Below, piece by piece: positions 1 through 10,493 of a stretch of 29,570 nucleotides of DNA. The notes beneath the pieces were generated by a model. It made no database searches and was not told where the DNA came from. It worked only from the letters and a program-made list of their open reading frames with translations. Both the position numbers and the translations under genes were made by a program. Position 1 is the stretch's first letter, and each line of letters starts with the position of its first letter. Source of the stretch: Chara braunii (taxonomy: Eukaryota > Streptophyta > Charophyceae > Charales > Characeae); NCBI GenBank assembly GCA_003427395.1, contig BFEA01000055.1, positions 2,362,213 through 2,391,782 of the forward strand. Reading direction: 5' to 3'.

Positions 1-24
1 ACACACACACACACACACACACAC
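1..24. repeat. (AC)12 microsatellite at the window edge
   Basis: Uninterrupted AC dinucleotides from the first base. The window ends in (GT)n, so both scaffold ends lie in the same class of microsatellite. This suggests that assembly stopped at these arrays. Confidence 0.97.
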
Positions 25-302
25 TTGCACGGGGTTTCGAAGCGTTTTTTTTTTTTCTTTTCTTTTTTCTATTTTTATTTTTTTTTACGCAATAGAAAAC
101 AACAATGCCCCCCCAAAAAATATGAGCGTGTAGGGTTTTTTTAGCCCTACACGTCCATATTTTTTTATTTTTTTTTCATGCATTAGAAAAAAAAAAAATC
201 CTGCACCAAACTAGGCTGGTCGGCCGTGGCTGAACCTGGCCGATTTGGCCGTCGGCCGAGGCCGCGGCCGATTTCCGTCCCCGACCGCGGCCGGGCGTGC
301 AA
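25..302. mobile_element. Foldback/MITE-like element with T-rich and GGCCG-rich arms
   Basis: The 7-bp ends TTGCACG (25-31) and CGTGCAA (296-302) are inverted. In the middle lies a 21-bp near-perfect hairpin, 115-135 against 145-165, with 19 of 21 bases pairing around a 9-base loop. The right arm (about 210-295) is dense in GGCCG/CGGCC. Together these suggest a small foldback transposon of about 278 bp. No target duplication is visible, because the left flank is (AC)n and the right flank is the broken LINE. The boundaries are therefore provisional. Confidence 0.45.
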
Positions 303-712
303 CATAGTCCCCCTATCACTAGATTGTGGGAGAGAGGTAGTACCTTGGGTAAAATTTTAAAAAATTTAACCTTCTTCCTTATATCAATTAGAGCATAAAT
401 TGAAGCGTAAGACCATTCGATATTATCTATAACCGTCACTACCCAACGGCCCAATGAATCTGAGAACGCATCGGTGATGGATACTTGAAGGTCCTTATGA
501 AACAAAATTGTTGTTCCCTTCCTTGTTCCATCAGATTCTGCAGGAGACAAAAACTGAGGCACCTGTCACTTCAACTGTGCCTCTGCAATTTTTTCTTTAG
601 CTTCGTCTCTTGAAGCAGAATTACTAGAGTTCTGTTTTGATGAATCCATGACTTTAGCCTATATCATTTTCGTATGTCGTTTGCATCCCAGGCCTCGTAT
701 GTTCCAAGAGGT
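303..712 (-). pseudogene. Non-LTR retrotransposon (LINE) AP-endonuclease fragment, decayed
   Basis: Read on the minus strand from 712, one frame opens with SWNIRGLG followed by KR. This is the usual start of a LINE apurinic-like endonuclease, the domain that nicks target DNA for target-primed reverse transcription. Further on comes GTTILFHKDL, then GRWVV, IYA and KFFKILPKVLP, ending at LVIGG. There an intact domain would continue GDFN, but here the frame runs into the GC-rich foldback at about 302. The frame has two internal stops (TAG near 661, TGA near 568). The QET catalytic motif is not visible between SWNIRG and GTTILF, where a Ser/Asn/Lys-rich insert or divergent stretch sits. No reverse transcriptase is present. 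The copy lacks its 3' part, whereas LINE copies usually lack the 5' part, so later rearrangement is likely. Confidence 0.7.
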
Positions 713-716
713 TAAC

Positions 717-1358
717 CTAAGCTTGTTCATTGACACTATCCTTCCCTATGACTTGGATCAGGGAAAAAAGCGGAGGAGGAAAAGTGGAGATTCCCTCACC
801 TTCAACTGGAGTGACTAAAATTATTCCACGCCCTTTCAACTTCAAGGAGGTTAGGTTGGACTTCCTCCTTTTGTGCTCCCTAACTTCTAGACCATTGCCC
901 TGCAATGGGTTTAACAAACTTTTGTCAAAGGATTTTGATATAAGGTTGTGGTCTCTTGATAACGGTTAATGGTACTCAATTAATACATCTCCGAAAATGG
1001 CCTCTGTCGTGTACACCGTATGGACGTGCAACTTTTTCTCGTTTTTTATTTACACCAACGGGCACCATATCCTTTTGGACTTCACCATTTGTTTTAAATT
1101 ATTTTCACTAGGCCTTACATCAAAGGCAGCAATTGTGAGTTGCACTTTGTTCCCCTCTTTCCTTGTCCTTACCACCCTTTTACCTCCCCCGTAACTACGA
1201 TTGTGTAAAAACGGACATTTTTTAATTTTTGAACGAAACTTTTTTTTTTTTTTCTTGACTTTTTTGTTGTTTCTTCTCATGTGAGTTATGTTGTTATGAG
1301 GGATATCTTGTATTTCATATTCCATAAAATGTGACAAACTATTGAATATTTTATACAA
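717..1358 (-). pseudogene. Decayed coding region upstream of the LINE endonuclease, possibly ORF1 remnant
   Basis: A single minus-strand frame runs from 1358 to 717 with only two stops (near 1050 and 968). Its composition is protein-like and rich in Lys and Arg (for example RTRKEGNKVQLT and REHKRRKSNLTSLKLKG). It ends just before the SWNIRGLG start of the endonuclease frame and is shifted relative to it, as LINE ORF1/ORF2 pairs often are. I do not recognise a domain: no CCHC knuckle or RRM is apparent. Assignment to ORF1 rests on position only. The region also contains a T-rich run near 1241-1253 that is low complexity. Confidence 0.3.
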
Positions 1359-2829
1359 TGTAACGTTTGCTAGGGGTATATTATTTTTTTAAGTCATTTA
1401 TGTTGACATTTTTTTCTTTTTTGCGACTTTTGTACACAATATTTACCTCTCTTGGTGTGAAAAAATAAATCGTTCAACGGTTTGGCTCTAGATGCATCAT
1501 AAATTTTACTGTTATTTCATGAATTTCGCTATGATTTTCTATAATCATTTTTGGATTTATAGCCTTTTTGTGTTATATTTCTCTATTGACTCGTATTGGT
1601 AAGAGAATGATCCTCCCATAGTTGTAATCGGTGTCGTTGCAGGTACCACGATATAAATCATATTTGCCATTTGAACTGTTGGGTGTACCAATTTCGTTCG
1701 TATTTTTTTCCCTGTCTCGATCACAAAGGAATACAATCCTGTAATATTGATGTTATAAAGGTCATCATTTACAATAATAATAACATAGTAATAATCATAT
1801 TTTTTACATTTACTCAAATTCACAAAGATTCATCATACATTGGTGCATATTCTGCACAATATTACAAAATGATGAAATTCACATGACAAAAAACTTATTC
1901 ATTCCGATATCAATATGTGAAAAAAAAAAAAAAACACTCATGCATTCGAGACCAGAGTTTTTTTTAGTTCTACTTCAAAATTCAATAAGACATAAACCAC
2001 AATAAGGACAATCGTATACATTTTTGCACCATTCATTATGCTCTTGAACTTCGTGTGTGATACTAATTTAAACCCAAAGTACCATATTGCATACCGTATC
2101 TATATCTACAATGTCATCTCCTTCACTGTCAAAACAACCAACACACCCGGTTTATAATTCATGTGCCAGTTATCACCATATTTAACATGCACGCTTGTTA
2201 TGTATTATACAATTTCATTAATTACACAAATATGAACAGAGCAACGTCTAAACAACCAATAGACGCAGAGCAATACCAACTTGATCCATCTTTACAGCGA
2301 GTGACAATATGTTATCATCCCTCACGTGCATGGTTGCCCATACCACATACACTAATGGTTAATAGGTGGTGTCATTTTCTGCAAATTTTTTACCGAAACT
2401 GCCATATTTCTGTGAATTTTTTATTTTTTTTCTTGTTTAATTTTTTATGTGATATCTATATGTTTTAGGGTATATCTGTATTTTATTTCAACTTATTTGG
2501 ACCAGTAACAAAAAAATTGGCAAAAACACCGAATTCGAAGAATCATTTGGCGAACTTCGAAAGCTACTCCGAATAGGGTTTTATAGTGTTTTTGAGATTT
2601 TTTTTTTTTTTTTTTCCTGTTTGTTTTTTTGATGTTTGTATTACGATCCTGCATTGTTTGTTCGCAAAATGTTTGAGGACATTGTTTGTGGTGATGCGGC
2701 AAAAAACCCCGAATTTTTGGCCTTCCATTAACAACCTCTCAACATTGTCTCCATTGCAAACTCAACCCATATGCAAGATGTTATACTCACTTATCCACGA
2801 ACTAGCACAATTGCACACACTCTCGGTAA
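1359..2829. other. AT-rich unassigned DNA
   Basis: AT-rich sequence with short A and T runs (for example poly-A at 1921-1934 and a T tract near 2599-2616). ORFs here are short and biased (Tyr/Ile or Phe-rich) and I do not treat them as genes. A small coding-like patch on the minus strand near 2095-2145 reads CVGCFDSEGDDIVDIDT and is followed by a GTATGC donor-like site. I could not connect it to a gene. Confidence 0.5.
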
Positions 2830-3220
2830 GATATCAAACAATGTGTTTCGCACACTTCCTTTCGAAACCATATAAATCATACAAAGGTGATCCGAAAAGG
2901 AGTTTTTTTACATCCTTAAGTTTTTCGTCATCTTGCTTCGCAAATGAGGACGTATATGGTATGCTCACAAATATCATTGAAATATATGCATTCATGCGAG
3001 AGCATCCTCAATAGTGTCTCTTATCGTACATAGGTTTTCCTCAACTTTCTCCTACAATTTATAAACATAAAATGCTGAGTTGTCACAGTCTTCCTCACCC
3101 CATAATGCATTGCATATCACCTCTACTAATCTTCCACCCTTACCCGTGCATGCCACACAATTAACTCTACATAAGTTTGCATCACATAAATAAATTCGCA
3201 CTTAACAATATGATATCAAT
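2830..3220 (-). other. Unassigned coding-like stretch, frameshifted
   Basis: On the minus strand, two frames that abut near 3005 read like protein. The upstream part (about 3215-3010) contains NCVACTGKGGRL and EEDCDN, with a Cys-x2-Cys pair and one stop. The downstream part (about 3003-2840) contains AKQDDEKLKDVKKLL and LYDLYGFERKCAKHIV. This could be a broken transposon protein. The Cys-x2-Cys...GG..RL arrangement is only weakly reminiscent of a BED finger, and the expected His is absent. A 142-residue plus-strand ORF over part of the same DNA is Phe-rich at its start and less convincing. Confidence 0.25.
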
Positions 3221-3570
3221 TAGGCTGCAGCCCCCTCTTCGTTTTGCATGAATTATATTGCCACTTTGTTGCACAATCTACTACATCTTTCTAACTCCGA
3301 CCTGAAGTGATGAGACTATGTTTGGTGATGATATCACAAACTTGTAGGCTATGTATCCCCTGCGCATACAGACATGACGGTTTGGATCGAGGCCTGCAGT
3401 CGGGGTCATGGTCACGGTCAGGAATGACCCGCTACTGCTGAGGGCAGGAGGGTCCTGCCAATCATGATCGGGACACCGGCGGTGGGACCAGGGCCCCACC
3501 CCACCATAAAGAAAAAGAAATAAAAAATGGGGAGGTCCAAACAAGTTTTTTTTTTTTATGTTTTTTTTTT
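3221..3570. other. GC-richer unassigned segment with a short hairpin
   Basis: It contains the perfect inverted repeat GGCAGGA-GGG-TCCTGCC near 3444-3461 and a block of GGGCCCCACCCC. It ends in T runs that lead into the tetranucleotide array. No gene is recognised. Confidence 0.4.
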
Positions 3571-3571
3571 A

Positions 3572-3609
<38 letters not shown>

Positions 3610-3678
3610 TGGTTGGTTGATTTGATTGATTGATTGGTTGATTGGTTGATTGTTTGGTTGATGGATTGGTTGATTAAT
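3571..3678. repeat. (TTGA)n tetranucleotide array, interrupted
   Basis: About nine clean TTGA units are followed by a decaying part with TTGG substitutions, then ATTAATTAATTT. The length is about 108 bp. Confidence 0.95.
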
Positions 3679-4480
3679 TAATTTATTTGTAGGGGAGGGG
3701 TCGGTTGCCCCCCCGACACACAACACACCCACAATTGTTTTTTTTAAATCCATTTTTTTTTATTAAATATTTATTTTTTTATTTTCTACGTTCATGCGTT
3801 GGGGACTCGCTAACCGGTCCGAGGAAATCTATCTGCCTTGATTGCCAAAACTCAGCGTTGGCGTGACCATGGCGGAGCAAGGAAGAACACCGGGATGTTA
3901 CGGGGGCATGTCGGGCGAGTTGTGACATGCTCCTAGGTATAACTGGTCAGCCTGGTCTCACTTGACTTCTGTCAGGATTCCTGGTTAGGTGGAGGAAGGA
4001 GAGCGCGATATGTGGAGGCCATCAGCAGGTGGGATCCAAACGTTGCATCATACCTGACGAGACCGATCGGGGGTTATGCCCCTCGATCTTTGATATGGAG
4101 GTTTTTGTGGGGGTGTTCTGCCCTAACATTGTTGTCAGGGTCATTTCGCGAAGGTGGAGAGACAGAAGCCACAGGAGATTGTCGTACTTCTCATGTTTGC
4201 TGCACGACAGGGGTACGCGCGGATTTAGCTTACGATCTCCAGCAAGAGCACACATTGACTTCGCCAATTGGATGTGCTCACCTGTCGTGGCCCGTTGTCA
4301 GGCGGCCACAAGCAGTGCGGCGCCTGAAATCTGCGGCTTTGGGACTTAGGCTCAAGGACAAGTCTGTGTTTTGACGGTACTCTGGTTTGATTGGGCGACA
4401 GAAATTAGGGGAACTCAGGGTACCCCTGATTCAGGGCACACTAAATCTTACAAGTAACCCTCAAAGATAGCGAGATGGGT
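3679..4480. other. Unassigned mixed-composition DNA with a 120-codon ORF
   Basis: No repeat or gene is recognised. A plus-strand ORF of 120 codons spans 4012-4374, but overlapping ORFs of 80-106 codons exist in two other frames. The translation shows no domain, membrane segment or biased motif. The openness is most likely a consequence of the higher GC content here. A short hairpin GTCGG/CCGAC flanks a C run near 3700-3716. Confidence 0.4.
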
Positions 4481-7250
4481 GGGCGCACTTGGCGTATCTA
4501 GAGACCGTTATTTCCGGCCGTTCGGAGGGCTGGAGCCCGATTAGCCTGCCGCGGAGAGGCATCGCGGAGACGGGCCTCGCCGCAACGTTTTTGCAGCATA
4601 CGACCGCNGCCGAAATGAGGCCTCAGATTTTTGTGTATTTTAGTACCAAAATTAAAGATGGGGAGAAGGGATTAAGATCAATAGGGGAGAANANAAAAAC
4701 ATAATATCCCTTAATTTCTTTATTTTTCACGGCATTTACTTATAGGGGGAATACCCTTGTTATTTTATGTTTCCGGCAATGAAATTGAAAATGGGNANAA
4801 NACTAAAAATGAAGAANGGAAAAGGGGAACGANAGAANTTCAACTANTCCNTTTTAAACCCTTCGGGAATTAATTTTTGAGAATTTGCGATTATTATGTT
4901 AATTCGGACAATAGAATTAAGAAAAGAGAAGGGTAATTAAAAAGTGAACAGACGAACANAAATTAATGATTACTCGATGCGTGCTCTGACTTCGCATGGA
5001 ANAACCGCCGTTGGGGCGGAACCCAGATCTGATCGAATTCTCTGAACTTTCCNGTTTATCTGATTATGATTACTAACCTCACTGAGNTAGCCCGTAGTCG
5101 CATGGACGGCGTGGGATGGTGCTACCTTGGACAGACAGGATGGCATTTGGCGTGGTACGGATACGTGGCTCGGAGAGATTCGGTATTGTTGCGAACTGGC
5201 TANGTCCTACGGTATTCGGTGTGAATCTGGTTCGGAATGGGCTCGGCGGCACATTGCTTCAGGCTTGGGGCCGCTACGGTGAGTGGGCGGCCACGATGGA
5301 GATTTATTACCAGGTTCGGGACCTTTCCCGTAGAGTACTTCCACGCCCGGCGCCACTATGACGGTGTGTTTCATGATCGGTACTATCACGNCATTGCTGC
5401 ACAAGTACGGTATTCGGCGTTGGTGACGGCACAGGCTGCTGTAATTCAGAGAGGTCGGGTTCGGCTCAGGTATGGTGACNCAAAGCTGGCATGACTACGT
5501 CATTAAGACTCTTTGCTGCTTGAACCGGTCGAATTATCGTTTGTCTATTGAAGCAGCTGGTCTGGAACAGCGATGGTACACAGGTTCGGGACAGGTACGG
5601 AACTGGCACGATGTTTGCAGCATCACANGGTNTTCAGCATTGGACTGGTGTGGGTTGNTGNTGTTGGGGAGGATCATTTCAGTTCGGTATTGGCTCGACA
5701 CAGGCTTGGTACTGGGACAGTCTACTGTAGCCTGTTCCCATTCTTTTGTGGTTCGGTGACGGGTACGGCTTTAAAATGNCATATTGTAGTTCAGCCTCAT
5801 TGGGCTCTTCCCCTTCATCGGCTCAGTTCTGGAACGATTGTCTAAGGTCCCGTGCTATTGATCTGGAATGGACGTTGGCTTGGTATACTCGAGATTGTTT
5901 GGTACCGCTTTCGGACGGGGTCTGCAGACTGCAGTCGGGAACATGATCATCGGAGCGGCGTGCTGCTGTTGAAGAAATGGTCCCTGATCTGGGAACAGGG
6001 ATGGTCCGGAGAGGCACTATGATTTTGGCCTCGCGCTNCTGCTAGAGGGGNCAGGGCCTAATTCCTGGGTACTNGACCCTGGTCCTCGGGGGCAATAGCG
6101 CCGATGCGGCCAGTACTGCAGGAACTGCTGCGCTAGCCCCAGTCAAGGGGAGAGAGAATATGTANCCGAGCGNCAAAGGGNGGNACACAGTGCGCACGGT
6201 GTACCCAGCCCTCCACTCGTTGAGTCAGGATTTCAGACTGGCTGGTCCCCTAGGCGCTACGGCGTGCGCATGCAAGGAGGGAAACACAGTACGTGAGTAT
6301 NTGACGTGCGCCATAGGTAGAAGAGCATGCCAGCTGTGTGCGCTGNCCCCGGGTACTCTGGACAGATATCGGAAGAATGTTGGATGGTATGGTTGTGTGA
6401 AGNGGAGACCGTACGNCGAACACAGAGACTGGCGTGTAAACAAGCGAGCAAGGGCCTGGCTGGATCAGCCAGCAGAGCCTGCACCCCTCGTGAGATACTA
6501 ACGACGCGTGCCTGGAGTACGCTGAAATCTGAGACACCCAAGTTCGTGTTCGCGATCCTTCACGTGTACGAGCTGCAGTTCTCAAGACTAGTTTGAAAGG
6601 GCANTCAGGAGGGCTCTATGCCNGNAGCTGGCAGATCCCACTGTGCTCTNGCAGGGGAGCAAGAGCTGGCCTATGATGTATGAAATGAAGACGNGCGAAC
6701 AAAGGTAACTCTGACACGCACGCTCAGCGCCCCCTACAAGTGAAACGGCTAAGCGGNAAATCCCCGTTCANGTTCTNTCGTGTTTGCTTGACTAGGATTC
6801 CAGCCCTCGTGTGTGACGAGGCGCGATTTCCCCATGACNTTATCANGGTTANCNTGAGAACCCCGTTTGAACNGAGTNANCGAAACTCANGGAGTTCACG
6901 AGCGTGATAAAGGAAGGCTAGCTNGATTCTGGTCATTTGAGCATGAGAGTGGGGAGAGAGGGGTTGAGCAGTGGACACGGACTCGAAAAGTTGNACGATC
7001 TGCCATAATTCTGTAAACGAGCTTTCTTCCTCCAACAGCCAACGCAACCAGATACAGGTNCCGTCCCGATCAGCTAGNACCTGGGCTAAGAATGACAAAG
7101 GACTCTCGGGACAGAATGTGCAAACGTGCGTGTGAGTGTTTATGACCGAAAGAGAGAGAGNGCAAGATTTGGACAGAAGGGGGGATACAAATCAGAGCGT
7201 GAAAGCGTGAAATTAGTACACATGTNTGACGTCTTCCCGATGAGAGTGAA
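4481..7250. other. Low-quality tract with many isolated ambiguous bases
   Basis: Several dozen single Ns are scattered between about 4607 and 7226, a pattern absent elsewhere in the window apart from two single Ns. Within it, 5160-5780 repeats short phrases such as GGTTCGG, GGTACGG and GGTATTCGG at irregular spacing, suggesting a degenerate low-order repeat. The stretch 4700-4970 is purine-rich. Every ORF here crosses unresolved bases and none shows a recognisable domain. I see no supportable gene. Confidence 0.6.
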
Positions 7251-7747
7251 AGCAAGTGGCAGCGCGGGCGGCTGAAGCTGACCCGAGTTAAGGCCCGCTG
7301 CCCCGTCTAGGACTGGGTTTATTCAGCGGCGAACATTCTCTAGAGAACTGACGGAGCGATCTCCAAGTTTGACGTCTCTGTTGAAAGTCAGAACCGTTTA
7401 CCCTCGCCCGACCCTCGTTCGCTTGACATGCATGACAACCGATGCTCTGATCTGAGAACTTTCTTGAGTCGTGCTCCCTTGCTTTAGGACGGGGGAACTG
7501 AGGATACAGTCCCATTGAAGGGTGGCTCCAGTGCTTTGAACTCCGCAGTGCTGAAACATATTGGCTCCTCATTAGATGGTTGAGAAGGGGGGGGGGGGTG
7601 TGTACAAACCCCAAACAGACTGTCCATTCGATTGATGTCAAAGAGAATCTCTACAGTGTGAAATCAGATCCGGTTCGGATATATTATTATCGCTTCCAAA
7701 TTTTCGTTTGTCTATTGAAGGTAATTGCGGCCAATTTGCTGGTAGAC
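7251..7747. other. Unassigned DNA
   Basis: No gene, repeat or element is recognised. A minus-strand ORF of 117 codons (7288-7641) has no recognisable domain. It includes an 11-G run near 7588-7598 that would be read as a proline stretch on that strand. Confidence 0.4.
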
Positions 7748-7842
7748 TGTTGAAACTCATTGCTGTCTGAATCAGTTGTTTTGCCGGTTGAATAATGAAA
7801 CTCATTATTGTTTGAACCTGTTGATTTACCGGCTAGCTGATT
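7748..7842. repeat. Two tandem copies of a ~46-bp unit
   Basis: Both copies follow the pattern TGAAACTCATT..TGT.TGAA followed by GTTG.TTT.CCGG. The phrase CGTTTGTCTATTGAAG just upstream (near 7706) also occurs near 5537 beside a similar CTTGAACCGGT phrase, so a wider dispersed repeat is involved. Confidence 0.6.
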
Positions 7843-8044
7843 GAAATTCTAGATGGCGTGAAGTTGCAGAATAAAGAAGAAAGTGAATAGAAAAATAGGT
7901 AGCGTGACAGGGCGCCTCCTACCTAGATCCCTGCTGCTCGTTGAGGACCACGGAAGCGGGGACAGCGAGTGACAGGCGTTGTTGCCCCTGGCTTCAACAA
8001 GCGGTAGGCGACCCCTCCCCGGGTTTTCCTAACACTGTGTTAGG

Positions 8045-8047
<3 letters not shown>

Positions 8048-8111
<64 letters not shown>
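8048..8111. repeat. (AG)32 microsatellite, left half of a split array
   Basis: An uninterrupted AG array of about 64 bp that stops exactly at the left end of the foldback transposon at 8112. The matching array resumes just after the right end of that transposon. Confidence 0.95.
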
Positions 8112-8112
<1 letters not shown>

Positions 8113-8632
8113 AACAGAAAAATTTCCCAAAATTAAATAATCATTCTAAAGTAAAATTACATTCTAAATTTCAAATTTTCATTCCATCTTAAAAAATGTC
8201 ATTCCAATTTTAAAATTTTCCGTCTTACTTGAAAACTTTCCTTCCAAGAATGGGGTATCCCTTCTTATTTGAACTGCATGCTAGAGCTAGAATGAAAGTC
8301 TGGATGAGTTCATGAAATATTTTAATTGGGCTGTCATTCTAAGTAAGGATTTCCAGTCATAAATATGTTAATCCAATTTAAATTAGACCATATTTGTTGT
8401 AGTAGAATGAAAGTCTAATTAAAACATTTCATAAACTCGTCCAGTTTTTCATTTCATCTTGAACAAATAGATGTAGTTGGAAGGGAAAACTGATAATTAG
8501 ACGGAAACTTGTCAAATTAAACTGGAAATTTGAGAATTGAACAAACATTAGAATGATAATTATTTATTATAAAGATTGTTTTTTTTATGGAATGTTTTTT
8601 CAACTTTTATTTCTCATGGGAATTTTTCTGTT

Positions 8633-8633
<1 letters not shown>
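8112..8633. mobile_element. 522-bp foldback MITE inserted in an (AG)n microsatellite
   Basis: The left end reads CAACAGAAAAATTTCCCA. The right end, reverse-complemented, reads CAACAGAAAAATTCCCA, a terminal inverted repeat with one single-base gap. The inverted repeat continues imperfectly through most of the element. For example, the segment around 8290-8335 (AAAGTCTGGATGAGTTCATG) is mirrored around 8420-8455 (CTGGACGAGTTTATG after reverse complementation). Subterminal CATTCTA/CATTCCA motifs recur in both arms. There is no coding capacity. AG repeats lie on both sides in the same orientation, so the element split one microsatellite. The target duplication cannot be measured inside such a repeat, and the superfamily is therefore unassigned. 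Confidence 0.8.

Positions 8634-8635
<2 letters not shown>

Positions 8636-8684
<49 letters not shown>
8636..8684. repeat. (AG)n microsatellite, right half of the split array
   Basis: About 49 bp of uninterrupted AG in the same orientation as the array at 8048-8111, beginning two bases after the right terminal repeat of the foldback element. Confidence 0.95.
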
Positions 8685-8688
<4 letters not shown>

Positions 8689-8741
8689 GAACGACATGTA
8701 AGAGCGTTGAGCCTTTAACTATAGTTTGATAGTCTATGTTT

Positions 8742-8880
8742 TGTATTAGACTAGGGTTCAGGCGATTTGTGTTAACTTTGGTGTTTTCTTTTTTCACCGT
8801 TGGGGTATATTTAATAGACTAAGGTTCAAGCGATTTGTGTTAAATTTTGTCGTAATTTGTTACGATTCTTGTGTAGCATT
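8742..8880. repeat. Two tandem copies of a 69-bp unit
   Basis: The phrase TAGACTA.GGTTCA.GCGATT followed by TGTGTTAA appears near 8745 and again near 8813, with related sequence after each. The copies are diverged and no coding is seen. Confidence 0.65.
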
Positions 8881-8914
8881 TTGCATGCAAGGGAATGAAA
8901 GAGAGAATATCTCT

Positions 8915-9062
8915 CTGTAGAAACGCCATTATGGTGGGTGGTGTGGTTTCCTTGTGAGAAGGTGCAGATTAGTGGAAATGGTTTTGCCTAAATCGCGATA
9001 AGGTGTGTCGGTTTGCAGGGTGTTTAACCCCTCCCACGCGGGAGGTAAGGTATTACCGCTTA
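8915..9062 (+). repeat. Dispersed repeat family 1, copy 1
   Basis: Contains CCTAAATCGCGA, then CGCGGGAGGT and GGTATTACC. The same order, with substitutions, is seen near 18195-18280 and again, more diverged, near 18295-18460. The boundaries are unclear. No coding or terminal repeats are seen. Confidence 0.55.
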
Positions 9063-9229
9063 GACATTGAATGTTGGTCAGGTATTCATTTCATCTTAAT
9101 AGGTTGGTATCAGCTGTCATCTTAATTCTTAAGTTAGAATGGTGAGTATTGCTCCACTAGGGCTTCGTCATGGAGGGTGCTATCGGGCACGGCGGTCCCA
9201 CACCCAGACGCAAAGTAATTATTTTAGTG

Positions 9230-9600
9230 TCGGACCTCACTGTCGTATCACGCAGGAGTTTTAGAAGAGTTTCAGCCAAAGACCAACTTCGACTATGTGG
9301 GCAAGCTATACCTCTCGCGGCTCCCTGCAACGGGACAGAGACCCCACGAGGTACATTTCACCTCCACCTGCGGGAGCTGTCACCATCCCTTAGGTGGGTG
9401 TATCCCTACTGAGCTACTTACTCACGTGCGAAGGCTTTTACTTGCAATCGCAGAGGTAAGTCAGCCGAGGGCGTTTGCTCGATCGCCATAACATAGGCAT
9501 ACGCGCGGTTGAACGCCTAAGACTGACCCGTATACTTGTCGGGCATCGGGGCGCTGATCTCCCGAACCGACTTACAAATCAGGTCGACTCGACTGACGAA
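9230..9600 (+). repeat. Dispersed repeat family 2, copy 1
   Basis: An interspersed repeat whose partner lies inverted at about 20070-20420. Shared blocks include AGCTATAC, GGAGCTGTCACCA, ACTGAG.TACT.AC, CACGTGCGAA.GCTTTTA and GTTTGCTCG.TCGC, in the same order. A 3' part with GATCTCC and GGTCGACT also corresponds. The ORFs over it are not conserved in the partner, so it is not treated as a gene. It could be an LTR or SINE-like sequence, but no terminal structure was identified. Confidence 0.65.
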
Positions 9601-10485
9601 CGTTCACTCATACTATATTTTGAATATAAATAGTTTCTATAGGTATGACTCATAACTTATCCCATTTTTCAAGCAGGATCCTTCTCAGTACTTAGATTAT
9701 CAGGGGTTGCGCATAAGACACATACCCGTCTTACCTAGTGATTAAGCCCATTCGACATATCGCTCTATGAAAACCATTTCACCATAGCATACATACATGT
9801 GAAATGAGATAAGGCTGAGTAACTAGGCAAGGAGATGTCACACACACATAACACATTGGCGAGAACAGTCTGAATTCATCAAAGAAAATATAGGTCATTG
9901 ACCTTTTAAACAATGTAGATGAAATGAACATGACATGAATAAGGCTTCTCGCCTTAGCAATATTCCTAATTTTCCTAACAATTAGGGAAAACACAAGGTT
10001 GGGTACTCAAACCAAGTGTAAAAATCGCGCATTGACGAGGTGTCTGGATCAAGGTCTAAGATAACGTAAGTTTCTCAGTGGGTCGCAGTGAATAGCATGT
10101 GGTTGGTCGTTTTACTGATCTGCAGACAAGAGTCAATCACATTACACAATTCTAGCAGAGTCAACCATTCATTCACTTCCACACACATCACTCTTACGCT
10201 TCCAACCTTTTCAACCAAACATTCCCCTTTCGACTTAGTCATTCAAGGATATCTTTTGACCAAACACAGACCCTTTAGACAATGACCCGAAACAGAAATG
10301 CCATTTAGTGCAAAGGTTGATGCAAAGTGTGGGTGTAGAGGGTGAGTGAGGGTTGAGTTGGCGAACCAACCTGTTACCATAAGGCAACAACATATAGTCT
10401 TGTATAGACTTATAATGAGTCTTCTTCATCAGGATGACCTGCAATCACACACAGGTCAACAATGTCTCAACACCTCGTCGCCATC
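9601..10485. other. Unassigned AT-leaning DNA
   Basis: No repeat, splice-supported exon or recognisable protein is seen between the dispersed repeat and the hAT element. ORFs are under 72 codons and have no recognisable domains. Confidence 0.5.
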
Positions 10486-10493
10486 GACATGAC

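Noticed and set aside
1-24. Telomere
   Set aside because: (AC)n and (GT)n are ordinary microsatellites. No telomeric hexamer or heptamer repeat such as TTAGGG or TTTAGGG is present at either end.
4012-4374. 120-codon plus-strand ORF as a gene
   Set aside because: Three frames are open over the same DNA, no domain is recognised, and it sits next to a low-quality tract.
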